A stretch of 64,000 nucleotides of DNA, taken from assembly GCA_027625915.1 (NCBI GenBank), contig JANTQA010000057.1, positions 9,672,001-9,736,000 on the forward strand, read 5' to 3'. Source of the DNA: Anaeramoeba flamelloides (Eukaryota; Metamonada; Anaeramoebidae). This document shows, piece by piece, positions 1 through 11,984 of the stretch (the stretch's first letter is position 1; the number at the start of each line of letters is the position of its first letter). The notes beneath the pieces are model-generated. The model had not been told where the DNA came from and searched no databases. It saw only the letters and a list, made by a program, of their open reading frames with translations. A program made the position numbers and the translations under genes.

Positions 1-1139
1 GGTAAGAAAACATTAAATGGAATTGTATATATTTCTTATTTTGTAGTTTTATTATTGTGATATTGGTCTGTCACTTTGGGGTTTCTCATCCATTTTTTTT
101 ACTAAATTCTTTTAAATTGAAAAAATACTAAACACTATCTCTAGAATTGATATATTCTGTAGGCGAATTTAAATAATTTTTTTTTCATTGTTTTATTATT
201 ATTTTTTTCTTGATTATTCATTTTTTCTAAAGGTGCGTGCTCTAAAACATTTAAAATCTCAAAAAAACATTATTTGCTTTAAAAAATTTGATACAATTTT
301 GTCAAAAAATTAAAAAATATTATTTATCAAAAAATTATCTAGAAATTTACAAATTTTATAAAAAATTATAATTTAATGTTTTTTTTTCTTTTTCCTTATA
401 TTATTTTTGCTTTGTATTTGGTTCCTCTCTAAAACAGATTTTTTTGTTTTTATTTTCTTTTTTTTTAATTAAAAAGCAGAGAAGAAAAAAATCAATAAAA
501 AAGTATAAATTGGATTCATAAAGTAATGGAAAGGACAAATAATGGTGAAATTTTAACTTTTTAAATAGGAAATTGCATTTATTGGAGATAAACTTCTGGA
601 AAGGTCAATAATAATGTCTTCTGTATTCTAATCAAAATCTTGAGAGTGTAGTATAACTCAAACTGTTTGTTTTATTAGAGTTTCTAGTAATTTTTAACAT
701 TTTTGACAGGAAAAAAAAAACGACCAGAACACATTCAATGCTCAAGTACAACAAAATTTTTTTGATTTATTTTTTAATGATTTTTTAAAATTTATTTATT
801 CTCTTTTATTTGTTATTTTTCACAAGCTCAAGCATGATATTCCAAATTTTTATTTTCTTGCTTGAAAGTATTTTTTTCTTTTTTTTAAAAAAAATCTATC
901 CTATAAATTATAATATTTCCTACACTAAAGATAGAAAAAAAAAACATTGATAAATTTATGATTTAAGGAAGTGGCATAGTTTACCGTAAATTGCCTCCTT
1001 TTTTTTTTTAATTTGAGAACTAAAAAGCAAATTTTTGAAATTTTCTTTGAATTTCTAAAATTGATAAAAAAACCTAAAAGCGATTTTCCAGATTTCCAAC
1101 GAATTAAGAAAAATCTTTGATTTTACTGAATTCTATTAA

Positions 1140-1500
1140 ATTCTGGAAAACCTAACGTGATTTTCTCGGGGTTTTCTGTTTTATATGTTTAGTGTCCTAG
1201 GTTTTTTTGAGATTTTCTATTTTATTTGTGATGTGTTCTTGGTTTTTTTTTTGCTTTAGAAATAAACAGAAAATTTATTAAAATTTTCGGTTTATTTCTA
1301 AAGTAAAAAAAAAACCTAACTAAAATCTATTGATTTTCCAAATATATATAAAACTCAAGAAAACCTAAAGAAAACCTATTGATTTTTCAAATAATAGGAA
1401 AACTCGGGAAAATCTAATGACAGTTTTTTTTTAATTTCAGAAATCAACTGAAAATTTAATAAATTTTCGTTTTATTTTTTATAAAGAAACTGAACTAACT
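1140..1500. repeat. Fam-H foldback repeat, copy 1
   Basis: Palindromic repeat centred near 1283, where a GAAATAAACAGAAAATTT arm is followed by its inverted copy ending in GTAAAAAAAAAACCTAAC. Each arm is built from degenerate 50-60 bp units of the form GGTTTT..GAG.TTTTCT.TTTATTTG. Related sequence recurs at 25045-25165, 30805-31296 and 31815-32050. Its ends are ill-defined and no coding potential was seen. Confidence 0.55.
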
Positions 1501-1541
1501 AGACTTTCCCAAAATCCAAAAGAATCGACTTAAATCATAGA

Positions 1542-1610
1542 TTTTTCTCCATACTTTTGAATTCTTGAAAAGATTAAAACCTTTTTTTCATTCAAAAGTA
1601 TAGAGAAAAA
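1542..1610. repeat. 21-bp hairpin
   Basis: The arm at 1542-1562 (TTTTTCTCCATACTTTTGAA) returns inverted at 1590-1610 with about one mismatch across a loop of roughly 27 bases. It adjoins the Fam-H repeat and is probably part of the same degraded foldback material. Confidence 0.45.
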
Positions 1611-2268
1611 GACTTGATTTTACTCAATTCTTTCAAATTAAAAAAAAACCTAAAGGTAATATGTGTTAATTGTGTTGAATCATCTCTAATCGATAAGGAT
1701 AAAATTATAAATAAAATAAAAATTCAATATTTTTTAAAGTAATATTATTCGGATTATTCTTAACTGAGATTTTCCAATTAACAAAGGTAAATTTTTATTT
1801 CAAATTCCCAAAATATTTTACTGATTATTCATTTTGTTTCAAAAACACAATGATCTTTCCAAAAAGCAATTTTAAAAACGATATTTTTAGAGATTTAATT
1901 AAGCTTCCTTCATGAACTTTGAGATAAAATTTTTAGTAAAAATTTTTGTCCATTAAATAGGCAATTATTGTTTTCGAATTAAAACAAAATAAAAAAATAA
2001 AAAATTAAAAAAATCATTTATCAGGTTTTTTAATTAATTTGAGAACAAATGATGTATTTGTAAATATTTCAAAATTTTTTTGTTTCTTTTTTTACAATTT
2101 ATTTATTACAACAAAAATAAATGAATAAATAAGTAAATAAAATTTTGAATATAAAATATTTGATAAATTTGTATAACTAAAAAAAAAATCGTGTGATTAT
2201 TGGAAAAAAAAAAAAATAAAATAAAGTAAAATAAAAAAAAAAAAAAAACCAAAAGAAAAAGGAAAAGA

Positions 2269-5200
2269 TTATTTTCTACCTTTTCTTCTTTTTCTTTTAA
2301 AGTTAGCTTTTCTATTATTTTTATCATTGAGTAATTTATCATATTTAATATTTTGTTTAATGAGTTTTCTAAATTTAGGGACTGCTTTCAACCAATCTTT
2401 TTTGGTGCCAACATTTCTGTGTTTAATATAAATTCGATGGAAATTTTTTTTACTTGGTGACCAAGTGACCCATTTTTTTTTCTTTGTGCCAATTTTATCG
2501 ACGATTAAGGGTATTCCTCTAAAGTTACCGTCCATGAGTAATTTCAATTTAGGAATAACTTCTGGGCAAACATTATTTTGCAATTCTTTCATAAAATAAC
2601 GTAAATGCGCGCCCTGCGTAATGCCTTTCAAAATGGCAGCGGCTTCGAATATATTATTTGTCTCTCCAAATGCTTCCGCCTTTGTGGTGATATATTCGGA
2701 GGACAGTTTATTTTTCATTGTGGCAATTTGCTTGTCCTTTTCTTTTGTGACCAAATCCTTAAATATTGTTTGAATGACTTCAATGGGCTTTTCAAAGGGA
2801 TCGATGTACATTCCGGTTTTCAATGCTTTGACTCGTTCGGAATTTTTAATATGAAGGAGATTTTGGATCAAGATGGCATAAAATTCTTGGGTATTTTTGA
2901 TTCCAAAATCTTCAAGTGTTTCAAGCTTTTTTCGTTTTTCTTCATCTTTCCAAAGGAATTGTCCAATTTTTAATTGTGGGACGATCGCTTTATAAAAAAT
3001 TGTTTTATTTCGGCCAATAAATTCATTGGTTTCTTGGTTGAATTGAATCCTCCCATTAAACGAGTCAACTGTTTTATAATTAAGTTTTTCTTTTTTTTTC
3101 CCTTTTTTGACATTTTCTTTTTTTATTTCATCATCTTCATCATCATCACTTTCTTCTTCTTCTTCTTCTTCTTCTTCTTCTTCTTCTTTTTTTTTCAAAT
3201 ATTCATCATCTTTTTCTGTCCATTGACCAATTTTTTTTAAGTCTTTAATAAATTGCTCAACTGGTGCTACGTTACCACCTTCAATTTTAGAAATTTCCTC
3301 TTTTTTTAATTGCACGATATGATTAGTTATATATTTTTTTTCATCAACATTTAATAAATTATAAACCATTTTCTCAATTTCACTTTGTGATAATAATCTG
3401 GTATCTCTTGGTAATCTTCTTCTAAGTTCTTCCTCTACAATCCATTTCAATGCATTGTATTCATAAGGTTTGGTGATTTCTTCTTCTTCTTCTTCTTCTT
3501 CTTTTTCCTTTTCTTTCTCCTTTTCCTTTTCCTTTTCCTTTTCCTTTTCCTTTTCCTTTTCTTCTTCTTGATCATTCTCTTTTTTGATTTCTTTTTTTAT
3601 TTCTTTTTCCAATTCGAGGTCTTCCTTTTCTTCTCCATTTTTTATAGTATTTTCAATTTTTTGGATATGTCTGAATGATAAATCACCAGAATGAAGACCA
3701 ATTGCGATTTGTGCTAAAAATAATTCAAGGTTCGTAATAGAATCTGTAGTTTTGCCCGAGTAGCTTAGGAAGAAATTTTGGAATTTTTGTTTGATCTCTT
3801 CACGGAATTTATACATTTCGCTCCACATTTGCATACAGGTGTCCCAAAGCCATTTAAAGCGTTTTTTTTCGTATTCCGATCCTAAGGATTGTGATGCCTT
3901 CGATAATACTAAGAAGGGTATCGCGTATAGCTGTGGTCTAGCGTAGCCTAAAACATCCAAAGTGGTCATAAATCCAAAGGCGGGCTTAATTTTGTGTCTT
4001 GCGATTTTCCAATTTTCTTCGCAGATATATAAAGGAACGATTCCCGTGATTTTTTCTCGGGCTTGCCCTTTCACAATTTCCCCCATGTTTCTGGAGTCGA
4101 ACCCGCCATGAACATAAATTTGCGAATCCTCAACCTTGCCATTCGACAAGGAAGTTGCGGTTTCCTTTTGCAAGGAGAACTCCACGGCATCTAAAAATGC
4201 CTGTGCAGAAACCATTGAGCTGAAAATGTCTTTAATAATGATATGCGCTGGGTCTGCGATGGCAGCTTCGTTTCTGCCGATGTCTATCGCGAGGCACAGG
4301 CAATCTTCACACTCCAGGCATTCCAGCCAGTCGCTCGTGGTTAAAACGCATTGCCCATATTCGTCGAGGATGTCTTCGTATTTTTCCTCCAGATCGTCAA
4401 AATCCAAATTGTCGATGTTCTTGGCAATTTTTTTGTCCAAATCCTTAAACAGCATAATGTTGCCCTCAACTCTTTTGTCTAAACGCTTTTTCAATCGGTT
4501 TTGCGTAATCGATCGATACGCTAGGGTATTTAATGTCGCGATTTGATCGTTACTGATGATCTCCGAGGCTAACGCACGGCTTAATAGTTCGTGGAATTTG
4601 ATGAGATATTGCTTCAAATCCTGGATCTGTGGCATGTATTCGCTCCTTTGCTCCTTTTTCATTTTGTACACATACTTGGCACAGGAATTGATTTTGACAT
4701 CAAAGGCGTTCGACTTGGCCTTCATCTTTTCGAGCTCGGCCCTTTCAAAATTTTGCTGCGCTAAAAATTGTGTCTGCTTTAAAATGCTGTCGCGGATGTA
4801 CTGGATAGTCAATTCAATCATCTTTTTTGGCTCGATGCTATTCTCTTCTTCGGTGACTGGCTTGATCACGATTTTTTTTTTGAGCGTCCCACACATCAGC
4901 TCAATTTCGTATTTTTGATCGTTCTTGATCGGTGGCAAAAAAATGTATGTGAAAAATTCTCCAATGATCGTTGGATCTTGGTTGTCCTCTTTTTCCTTTT
5001 CAACAATTTCTTCAAACTGCTCTTTGATCTTTTCTGTTTCTTCTTCTTCTTCTTCTTCTTCTTCTTCGTTTTCTTTCTTTCCACTTTCAATTTTTTTTTT
5101 TTTTAATTCCAATTTTCTTTGCATTTCTTCAAGCTGCTTTTGCATTTCATCGATTTCATTTATTTCCTTTGTTTTTTCTTCTTTTTCCTCTTCATCCTTC

Positions 5201-5949
5201 ACTTCTTGGCTCTTTTTTTGCAAAAAGATTTTGTCATGGAATTCGCCATTAAGCAAGAGACGCGCAGAGACAGAATCGGCAGCAAGGATGTATTCTAAAA
5301 AGACCTCAACAGTGGGCCCAATGTCTTCGCTATTTTTCACATACTTGAAATTACCCCTATTTGTGCCCAGCGTCGCAATTTTCCCCATGAGGCCTGCGTC
5401 GTGGTCGCTTGTAAAGCCCAGCGAGCACACCGTGGAGGTTGCCGTTTTCAAGGTCAGGCTATGCTTGAAGTTGTTGATCATCTTATGGATCCTCTGCTTA
5501 TTTTCGGTCTTGTCGTGGTTGTCCTGGCCGTCTGTGAAAAAGAGCACAAACAAATCAGAGATCGTTTCCGGTTGCTTCATGATCTGGATCGTAAGCAATT
5601 TAAAGGCCGCACGAAAGTTCGTCGACCCTCCTGCCTTGATCGAGTTTACAACCTGTTGTGCAATCATAATATCTGTCGGTAGCTGAATCAACTCCGCTTT
5701 GCTGTTGTATGTAATCAAGACAGGCTGGATGTTTTTTTTGGACCAGATGCTGAGAAGCAACTTCAAAATGGCTTCCTTGGCACGGCGCAAGTTCACACCA
5801 GACATGGAGCCGGAGGTGTCGAGCAAAAAGTAGATGTACCTCTTGCTTTTAAATTCTTTCTTCCCTTCATTCGTTTGAGTGATATTGATTGTAAGTGCTT
5901 CTAATTTTTCATCAAACGGTGTTGATGTTGCTGTGATGCCAAAATCCAT
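2269..5949 (-). CDS. vWA-domain protein, 1,226 aa, otherwise unclassified
   Basis: Single open frame of 1,226 codons ending in TAA, with no intron needed. Residues about 38-235 form a von Willebrand factor A domain with a complete MIDAS metal site: D44-T-S46-G-S48, T110 in GGSTN and D140 in FFTDGQD. Such a site normally binds Mg2+ and an acidic ligand of the partner protein. A charged coiled-coil-like segment follows (about 250-330), then a predicted globular middle (about 380-780) with a Cys cluster ECLECEDCLC. KE-repeat and poly-Glu tracts lie near residues 790-830, a Glu/Asp run near 925-945, and the C-terminus is a basic tail. No signal peptide or membrane segment is evident, so it is probably cytosolic or nuclear. 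The ATG is the first in the frame. I do not recognise the regions beyond the vWA domain. An adaptor or scaffold role is inference. Confidence 0.85.
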   Translation of the reverse strand: MDFGITATSTPFDEKLEALTINITQTNEGKKEFKSKRYIYFLLDTSGSMSGVNLRRAKEAILKLLLSIWSKKNIQPVLITYNSKAELIQLPTDIMIAQQVVNSIKAGGSTNFRAAFKLLTIQIMKQPETISDLFVLFFTDGQDNHDKTENKQRIHKMINNFKHSLTLKTATSTVCSLGFTSDHDAGLMGKIATLGTNRGNFKYVKNSEDIGPTVEVFLEYILAADSVSARLLLNGEFHDKIFLQKKSQEVKDEEEKEEKTKEINEIDEMQKQLEEMQRKLELKKKKIESGKKENEEEEEEEEEETEKIKEQFEEIVEKEKEDNQDPTIIGEFFTYIFLPPIKNDQKYEIELMCGTLKKKIVIKPVTEEENSIEPKKMIELTIQYIRDSILKQTQFLAQQNFERAELEKMKAKSNAFDVKINSCAKYVYKMKKEQRSEYMPQIQDLKQYLIKFHELLSRALASEIISNDQIATLNTLAYRSITQNRLKKRLDKRVEGNIMLFKDLDKKIAKNIDNLDFDDLEEKYEDILDEYGQCVLTTSDWLECLECEDCLCLAIDIGRNEAAIADPAHIIIKDIFSSMVSAQAFLDAVEFSLQKETATSLSNGKVEDSQIYVHGGFDSRNMGEIVKGQAREKITGIVPLYICEENWKIARHKIKPAFGFMTTLDVLGYARPQLYAIPFLVLSKASQSLGSEYEKKRFKWLWDTCMQMWSEMYKFREEIKQKFQNFFLSYSGKTTDSITNLELFLAQIAIGLHSGDLSFRHIQKIENTIKNGEEKEDLELEKEIKKEIKKENDQEEEKEKEKEKEKEKEKEKEKEKEEEEEEEEITKPYEYNALKWIVEEELRRRLPRDTRLLSQSEIEKMVYNLLNVDEKKYITNHIVQLKKEEISKIEGGNVAPVEQFIKDLKKIGQWTEKDDEYLKKKEEEEEEEEEEEESDDDEDDEIKKENVKKGKKKEKLNYKTVDSFNGRIQFNQETNEFIGRNKTIFYKAIVPQLKIGQFLWKDEEKRKKLETLEDFGIKNTQEFYAILIQNLLHIKNSERVKALKTGMYIDPFEKPIEVIQTIFKDLVTKEKDKQIATMKNKLSSEYITTKAEAFGETNNIFEAAAILKGITQGAHLRYFMKELQNNVCPEVIPKLKLLMDGNFRGIPLIVDKIGTKKKKWVTWSPSKKNFHRIYIKHRNVGTKKDWLKAVPKFRKLIKQNIKYDKLLNDKNNRKANFKRKRRKGRK

Positions 5950-7631
5950 GATCTAAATTTATTATTTATTGAAAAAAAAAAAAAAAAAACAAAACTAGAA
6001 TGTTTGTTCAAACAAAAATTATTTGAGGTAATTTAAAAAAAATGATTTGTTCTTGTGTTTTGTTCCTTCTATATCTTACCCTCAGATGCATTTTCTATGG
6101 TTGACAAACAAAGTTTTGGAATTAAATACGTTTTTAGTTTTTCCCTATTAATTTTTTTTTTTTGAAAGGAATCCTTTCCTTTTTGTTCATAAAGCTGAAA
6201 TCTTTGTCTGTGTTGATATTTTTAATAAAGAAGAGAACCCAAGTCTTACAGTGAGAAATAAGAACTCCCTATTTCACTTTTTTAAAATTAGTTAGGTACA
6301 TTCTTGATATACCTTTTGGTTTGCAAAATATTTGACAACTGTCAAAACAACAACTTTATAATTACAAGTAGTTTTTTCCTTTTTTTTTTTCTTTTTTCTC
6401 AACTTGTCTTCTCTGATTCGAGTTGAGCAATGATATATTCGAGTAATTTCTTGAAATCGGTAATAGCATGGAAAAAATTATTCTTTTGATTAAAATCCTA
6501 TTTGTGTTTAGGCTTATGATTCAATCTATTTTAAGATTTTGGCGAATTTACCTTTATAAAAGGAATTGGATCCACAGGGGGTGCGTCTTTCGTACAAGGG
6601 AACAGAATTAAACAAAATAGATTTTGAATTTGCTTTTCACATTTTCAAAAGAAAACCCTTCACTTTTGTTTTTCATAATAAGTCTTTGGGACTCAAATGA
6701 AAACGAGTCTCTAAATAAACCGAGTTTTGACTTGGATTTTACCACTAAACTTTTCTTGGTCTTTGATTGTCAAAGATTAAGTACAAAATTCTTTTTGAAA
6801 ATATTTCTGTCCGTAATAAAGATCTCAAAAATTCTTTTTACAAATGAATTCTAAGAGACATAAAGTTGACAATTGATAAATAAAAATCTCTGTGAAATAT
6901 TGAACCTTTTTATTGGTTCAATTATGAAAACAGAAAAGATCCAATTATTTTACTAGAATTTGCAACATTCACTCCTCAATAAAGATTTAAACTAAAAGTT
7001 TGTAAAGTGCCTCTCCCAAAAATGTTCATCATCTATTCTTATTTTGAACCACAAAATCGAAACAAATACAAGAGGGGTATGCTAATAATAATTCGAAAAA
7101 TTTTCATTTTCTTCTTTTGTTTTTGAAAAAGCAAAAACAAAAAGAGTTTCCAAATAAATAGAGTGAAATTGCTTATCTCAATTTTTTTTGATTGGGACTT
7201 TTTCTCTGGTGGACTGGTTTCAATAAAAATCCCCATGAAAAGGAAGATTTGAGAATCAAAATAAGTAATCAGAGGAAATTGTATCATATTTATGTTTCAA
7301 AAACAATAAAATTGCAAAAAAAATTTGTACCATTATTATTTCCAACACTGATTATAAAATCTGTTTTTTGGAGAGCAGTGTGATTGTGGCTTTCTTCTCC
7401 AGGAATTTTCCTTATTGTTGAACAATCAATTAAACAAAATTTTCTTTCAGATTTTCGTAAAAAAGGTTGTAATAGTCACTGAAATCTCAATTATTTGAAT
7501 CTCATAAAGAAGTTTGTTCTCGGGTTTCCCTTTTTAAATTGTGAACTTTAATTTTTAGTTCTATTATCTTACTTTTTGAATTGAAGAATTGGATCCTTCT
7601 TTGGAATTCCTTTTTTTATTTTATTTATTAT
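5950..7631. other. gene-free AT-rich stretch
   Basis: This lies upstream of the vWA gene. Only short, compositionally random frames occur on both strands. No repeat family, tRNA or promoter motif could be assigned. The vWA gene start is preceded on its own strand by a T run (5974-5989 read on the minus strand). Confidence 0.5.
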
Positions 7632-9304
7632 GGGATGTACGTTTTCTATGATTTTTTCATATACACTACAAATACTTACGGTCCACTTAGGTTAAGGTTC
7701 TTAAGATCTTTTCTCGAAAAATTTTAAGAAATTGTTATTTTATCAAAAAAGGTATTTATTCTTTTTTTTTTTTTTTGGTTTATTTTTAAACCTCATTAAG
7801 TAAACATTATAAATACACATATAAAGATATTTATTAAGGGACTAGTAACTCTTATTTATTTTTTTTCCCAAAGGTAATAGAGTAATTATTTACATAAGGA
7901 TACAATTAAACCCAATAAGAAACTTCGTTTGTCAACTTTAGAGAAATGAATAATCATTTTTAAAAGATTTCATTTTTCCAATGGAATTTTCAGTCAAAAG
8001 ATCTTGATCCTTTTTTGTTTGGATTTTGGATCAATTTCGAAAAATAAAAATTTCCAAAAAAATTTATTTTTGAAGAAATATCACTTTAAGTGATTTTTGA
8101 GAGTCTTTATGAACAAGTAACGTTGTGTCTTTAATATTATTTTAATAATACATCAAAAATAAATCAAATATTGTATCTCTTGAAGATCTAAAAAATTTGA
8201 ACCTTTATTTTATTCAGAAATATTTATTCAATTTCTTGAAATTTAAAAGACTTGTCAATATACCTTTTCAAATATCAAGAGTATAAACAAGGAAAAATTT
8301 GTATTAAAATCAGTTATTTGATAATATCTATTATTTTTTTTATTATTAGAAATATGCATTTGAATTGTTTTATTTGTTGCAAAATCTTAAAAAAATTGAG
8401 ATATAAATGAAAAACCTATTTGATAAATTTAATCATTGAGTTGTTAACGACTTACTAAAATAACCAAGATTGGGTTTATAATTATTGATTATAAATAATC
8501 AAATTAAAAAGTATTTCTGTAGATAATAAGTTGAATTTTCTAGGTTTTAAAAAAGTATTTCGGGAGAATTTTTAATTCGATTCTTTGGTTCTTTTTCTCA
8601 TATTTTTTCATTTGAGCCCTAGAAAAAATAGGTTTGGTCTGTTCTTTGAATCAAAAAATTATATTTTTTACAAGTTTAAAATAATTTTGTATTTTTTTTG
8701 AGATTAAGTAGATTTTTTAAACTTAGTTATTTTAGAACTTAGTGGTTTCATTTCTAAAGTGTATTTTTGTACACTTCCTTTACAGGTAATAAGATTTCAA
8801 TCTTCTTTTAAAGAAAATAATTTTTTTTAAATAATTTGGAAATATGTTGAATTTTGAACTTTTCAAAAATTCGAAAAATGGATCAAACTTTTAAAAACAA
8901 TAATTCATTTCTGAAAATAGTATTAAAAGTAAGCCGTGTTTTGTAGTTATCATATTTTTGCTTTATTATTCAATTTCAAGATATGGTAAAATTTTTTTTA
9001 ATTGGTTAGTAAATTTACTTGAAGATTTTTTTTAGTTTACTAGTCCCTTAAATTATTTTTTCATCTCAGTTAGTTAGTAGTACTTTTGGAATAATAACTC
9101 TGTAAAATTTTTGAAATTCTCCAAAATCATTACTATCCTTAATTACTTGACATGTGTTAGTAGGTATTAACAAAAGAACAAAAATCACCTTTTTGGAAAA
9201 AAAAATTATTTTAATTTTTTAAGAAAAGATCACAAGAAACTTAACTAAAATATAAGTTCAGTATTTGTAGTGGGTCTGAAAAAATCATTGAGAACGTACA
9301 CCCC
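7632..9304. mobile_element. Fam-G: 1.67-kb element with long inverted repeats, non-coding
   Basis: The left end GGGATGTACGTT (7632) is matched inverted at the right end, where GAACGTACACCCC closes at 9304. The similarity continues inward for about 100 bp (shared ATGATTTTTTCA, CACTACAAATACT and GATCTTTTCT blocks). It reappears further in as an inverted GGGACTAGTAA block (7838 and about 9036-9050). The interior holds no protein-like frame, so the element looks non-autonomous. No clear target duplication was seen. Only one copy is in this window. Confidence 0.6.
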
Positions 9305-9314
9305 TAAATATATA

Positions 9315-9453
9315 CTGGTATTTGAATTTTCTATTGGAAATAATTTTCACCACCTTTTCCGGATTTTTTTATAAATATAGTTCTCAAACAAGTAGGTTCC
9401 GATTTGTACTAAAATATGAAAAAATTTTTTCCCTATATAATTCAAATCACAGT
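9315..9453. mobile_element. Fam-E MITE, copy 1
   Basis: Short foldback element flanked by TA on both sides. The left end is CTGGTATTTGAATTTTC and the right end reads as its degraded inverse, ATAATTCAAATCACAG. It is the most diverged of the three copies recognised (others at 29325-29493 and 58095-58254). Confidence 0.5.
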
Positions 9454-9550
9454 AAAGTAAAGAAAGAGTTCCAATGAATACAAAAAAATAATCAAATTCA
9501 TCAATTCAAAAAAGAAAATTTTATTTCCTTAATTCACAATTCTAAATATA

Positions 9551-9748
9551 CAATCAGTTCAACATTTAAGACCCAAACTTTCAACAAAATTTAAGGCACA
9601 CAAAATTTCAAATAAAGTTACATATTTCAGAATTTTGTTTTATTCACAGATTATTTTCTTAGGGTTTGAATTTTGTACCTTAATTTGAGGTTGTTTTTTG
9701 TACCTAAAATTTTGTTCAAAGATTGTATCTTAAACCTGGAACTGACTG
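9551..9748. mobile_element. Fam-A palindromic MITE, diverged copy
   Basis: A 198-bp palindrome with TA on both sides. The left end CAATCAGTTCAACATTTAAG and the right end CTGGAACTGACTG match the family consensus (CAGTCAGTTTCACTTTTAAG). Many substitutions in the AAGGCACA motifs suggest an old insertion. Confidence 0.7.
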
Positions 9749-9818
9749 TAGTAAAAAAACTTAGAATATTAAGATCCATTTTTTCCAGACATGTCGTGGT
9801 ATTTTCAAAATTTATATA

Positions 9819-10228
9819 CAGCCGTTCCAGCCCTACTGTGAAATCTATGATAAAGAGAAAATACATTTTCTTTATCATACTTAACTTTTTATGACAGGAT
9901 TTTACGGTTATGTGATAGCCAATTACAAACCGTGAAATTTTATAATAGAACAAAAATTCCACAAATAGAAAATATGAGAATTTGAATTTTTGAATATAAA
10001 CCTCCTAAATAATCAATAATTTGGAAAAATTTTCAGGTTTTTGGTGGATCCTTAATTTTTAAAGGCTTTCAAATCAAAAGGAAAGGCCATTTTAAAGAAA
10101 TCATCAAATTTGATCTTGGATCTTTGGAAGCTTAGTTTTGAATTTTTGAATTTGTTTCAAAAACAACAAAATTTTTTTCTCAGTCTTGCAAATTAGAAAT
10201 TTTTTTAAAAAATCGATGTCAAACCATA
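9819..10228 (-). mobile_element. Fam-B element, truncated reverse copy
   Basis: Begins TA-CAGCCGTTCCAGCCCTAC and follows the reverse complement of the complete copy at 10229-10745 for about 400 bp. It stops at CAAACCATA, exactly where the second copy begins. The position fits insertion of the second copy at a TA inside this one, but the missing distal end is not found on the far side. Confidence 0.6.
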
Positions 10229-10745
10229 CAGCCGTTCCAAACCTACCGTGAAATTTGAAAGACATAGAAATTGATTTTTTTGTCTCTGTTAAACACAAAA
10301 AAAAACATCTTCTATTATACGCTATTACAGATTTTATGGTTTGACATCGATTTTTTAAAAAAATTTCTAATTTGAAAGACTGAGAAAAAAATTTTGTTGT
10401 TTTTGAAACAAATTCAAAAATTCAAAACAAAGATTTCCAAGAATGGAGATCCAATTTAGTAATTTCTTTGAAAATGGTCCTGCCTTTTGATTTTTAGATG
10501 TTTAGAATTTGAGGATTCTGAAAAAAATTGAAAAATTTTTGGAAATTGTTGATCATAGATAAGGTTGAAGTGAAAAATTCAAATTTAAATTTTTTCTCTA
10601 TGAGAAATTTTTGCTCTCTTATAAAATTTCACGGTTTGTAATAGGCTATCACACGACCATAAAATCCTGTGATAGAAATGAAAGTGTGAGATAGAAAATG
10701 AATTTTCCATGTCTGTCAAATTTCACGGTAGGGTTGGAACGGCTG
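10229..10745 (+). mobile_element. Fam-B element, 517 bp, best copy
   Basis: Flanked by TA (10227-10228 and 10746-10747). The ends are inverted repeats, CAGCCGTTCCAAACCTACCG at the left and CGGTAGGGTTGGAACGGCTG at the right. Weaker inverted similarity extends about 100 bp inward (GATTTTATGG blocks). No coding frame is present. The TA target and CAG terminus suit a non-autonomous Tc1/mariner-group element. Confidence 0.7.
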
Positions 10746-11298
10746 TATTGTAAAAATAATACACACAAACTATGTACGATTGATTCAATATAAAAGTTTC
10801 ATTTCTTTTTTTCTCAAAAGTTTATAAAATAAAAAGATCAAAGAAACTAACAATACATATAATAAATATGAAAATTGTTTCTTAAAGTTCTACAATTAAA
10901 AAAAAAATTAAAAGTGAAGATCAACCGTTAAATTTAATTTCACAATTTTGTGTTCTAAAAAAAACATAATTAAGAAAATAAAAATAATAAATCCACCATA
11001 ATTTTCAAAAAATTATATTCATAATTTAAAATCCACTTCTAAAAACCTTAAATTAACCTTCAAATATTAATTTGATCTTAGTTGTTCTATCAAATAACCA
11101 ATTTGAAAGGGTATTGGGATAAAAAAAAAAAAAGAACAGATTTAATTTGATATACATATTTAATGACAAGGACACACTGTTTTTTGAATAATATAAGATT
11201 TCATTTTTGTTTGGATTTTAGGACGAATGTGTATAAGTTTAACTATTCATATCAAATTTAAGTCATTAAAAGGATTCCTATTTTGACAAAAATTGTCA

Positions 11299-11812
11299 CA
11301 GTTCCAAACCCACAATGAAATTTGACAGTCATAGAAATTGGCCTTTTTTATTCCCCTTTAAATACAAAAAAAAATTTTTTATTATACATTATCACACAAT
11401 TTTATGGTTTAACTTATGTATTTTAAAAAATTCTTATTTGAAAGACAGAGAGAAAAAAATATTTTCAGTTTATGAAATAAATTCAAAAATCCAAAATAAG
11501 GTTTACAAAGATGGAGATAGAATTTAATAAAAAGTTTTTAATGATCAGTCTTTTGATTTTAAGGTGTTTAGAAATTAGGGATCTACCAAAAACTTGAAAA
11601 TTATTTTAATTTTATTTATTATTCAGAATGTTTGTATTGATTAATTTAAATTTTACTATTTTTTCTCTAGGATATTTTTGTCCTATTATAAAATTTAACA
11701 GTTTATAATATACTGTCACATAATCATAAAACTGTACCATAACAGGGAAAGTGTGTGTGTGTGAAAATGAATTTTCTGTTTATCATATATCTCACAGTAG
11801 GGTTGGAACGAA
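11299..11812 (+). mobile_element. Fam-B element, diverged copy
   Basis: Colinear with 10229-10745 throughout, in the same orientation: GTTCCAAACCCAC at the left, AAAGACAGAGAGAAAAAAA inside and AGTAGGGTTGGAACG at the right. Both termini are eroded and no TA duplication is evident. It is clearly older than the complete copy. Confidence 0.6.
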
Positions 11813-11984
11813 TACATAGAAATTTATCTTTAGAAATAATCCTCTAGCATTTCCAACACTTAAGATTAAAAAATAATTCTAATTTTGTCAATAATAATGA
11901 TAAATCAAGTTAGTATAAAAATACCATAACTTTTTAAATATCAAATAGTTAGAAATGTCAAAAAAAAGTCAAAGAATGTGATTT

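Larger units (their letters stand above)
1..2268. other. gene-free AT-rich stretch
   Basis: No open reading frame with protein-like composition was seen on either strand. The stretch is dominated by A and T runs. The only structure found is the Fam-H foldback at about 1140-1500 and a hairpin at 1542-1610, listed separately. The window opens with GGTAAG, which resembles a splice donor, but no coding sequence supports that. Confidence 0.6.

Noticed and set aside
4925-5686. 253-codon plus-strand frame opposite the vWA gene
   Set aside because: It consists of Ser and Phe runs that are the complement of the Glu/Lys tracts. The minus-strand frame has the clear vWA motifs.
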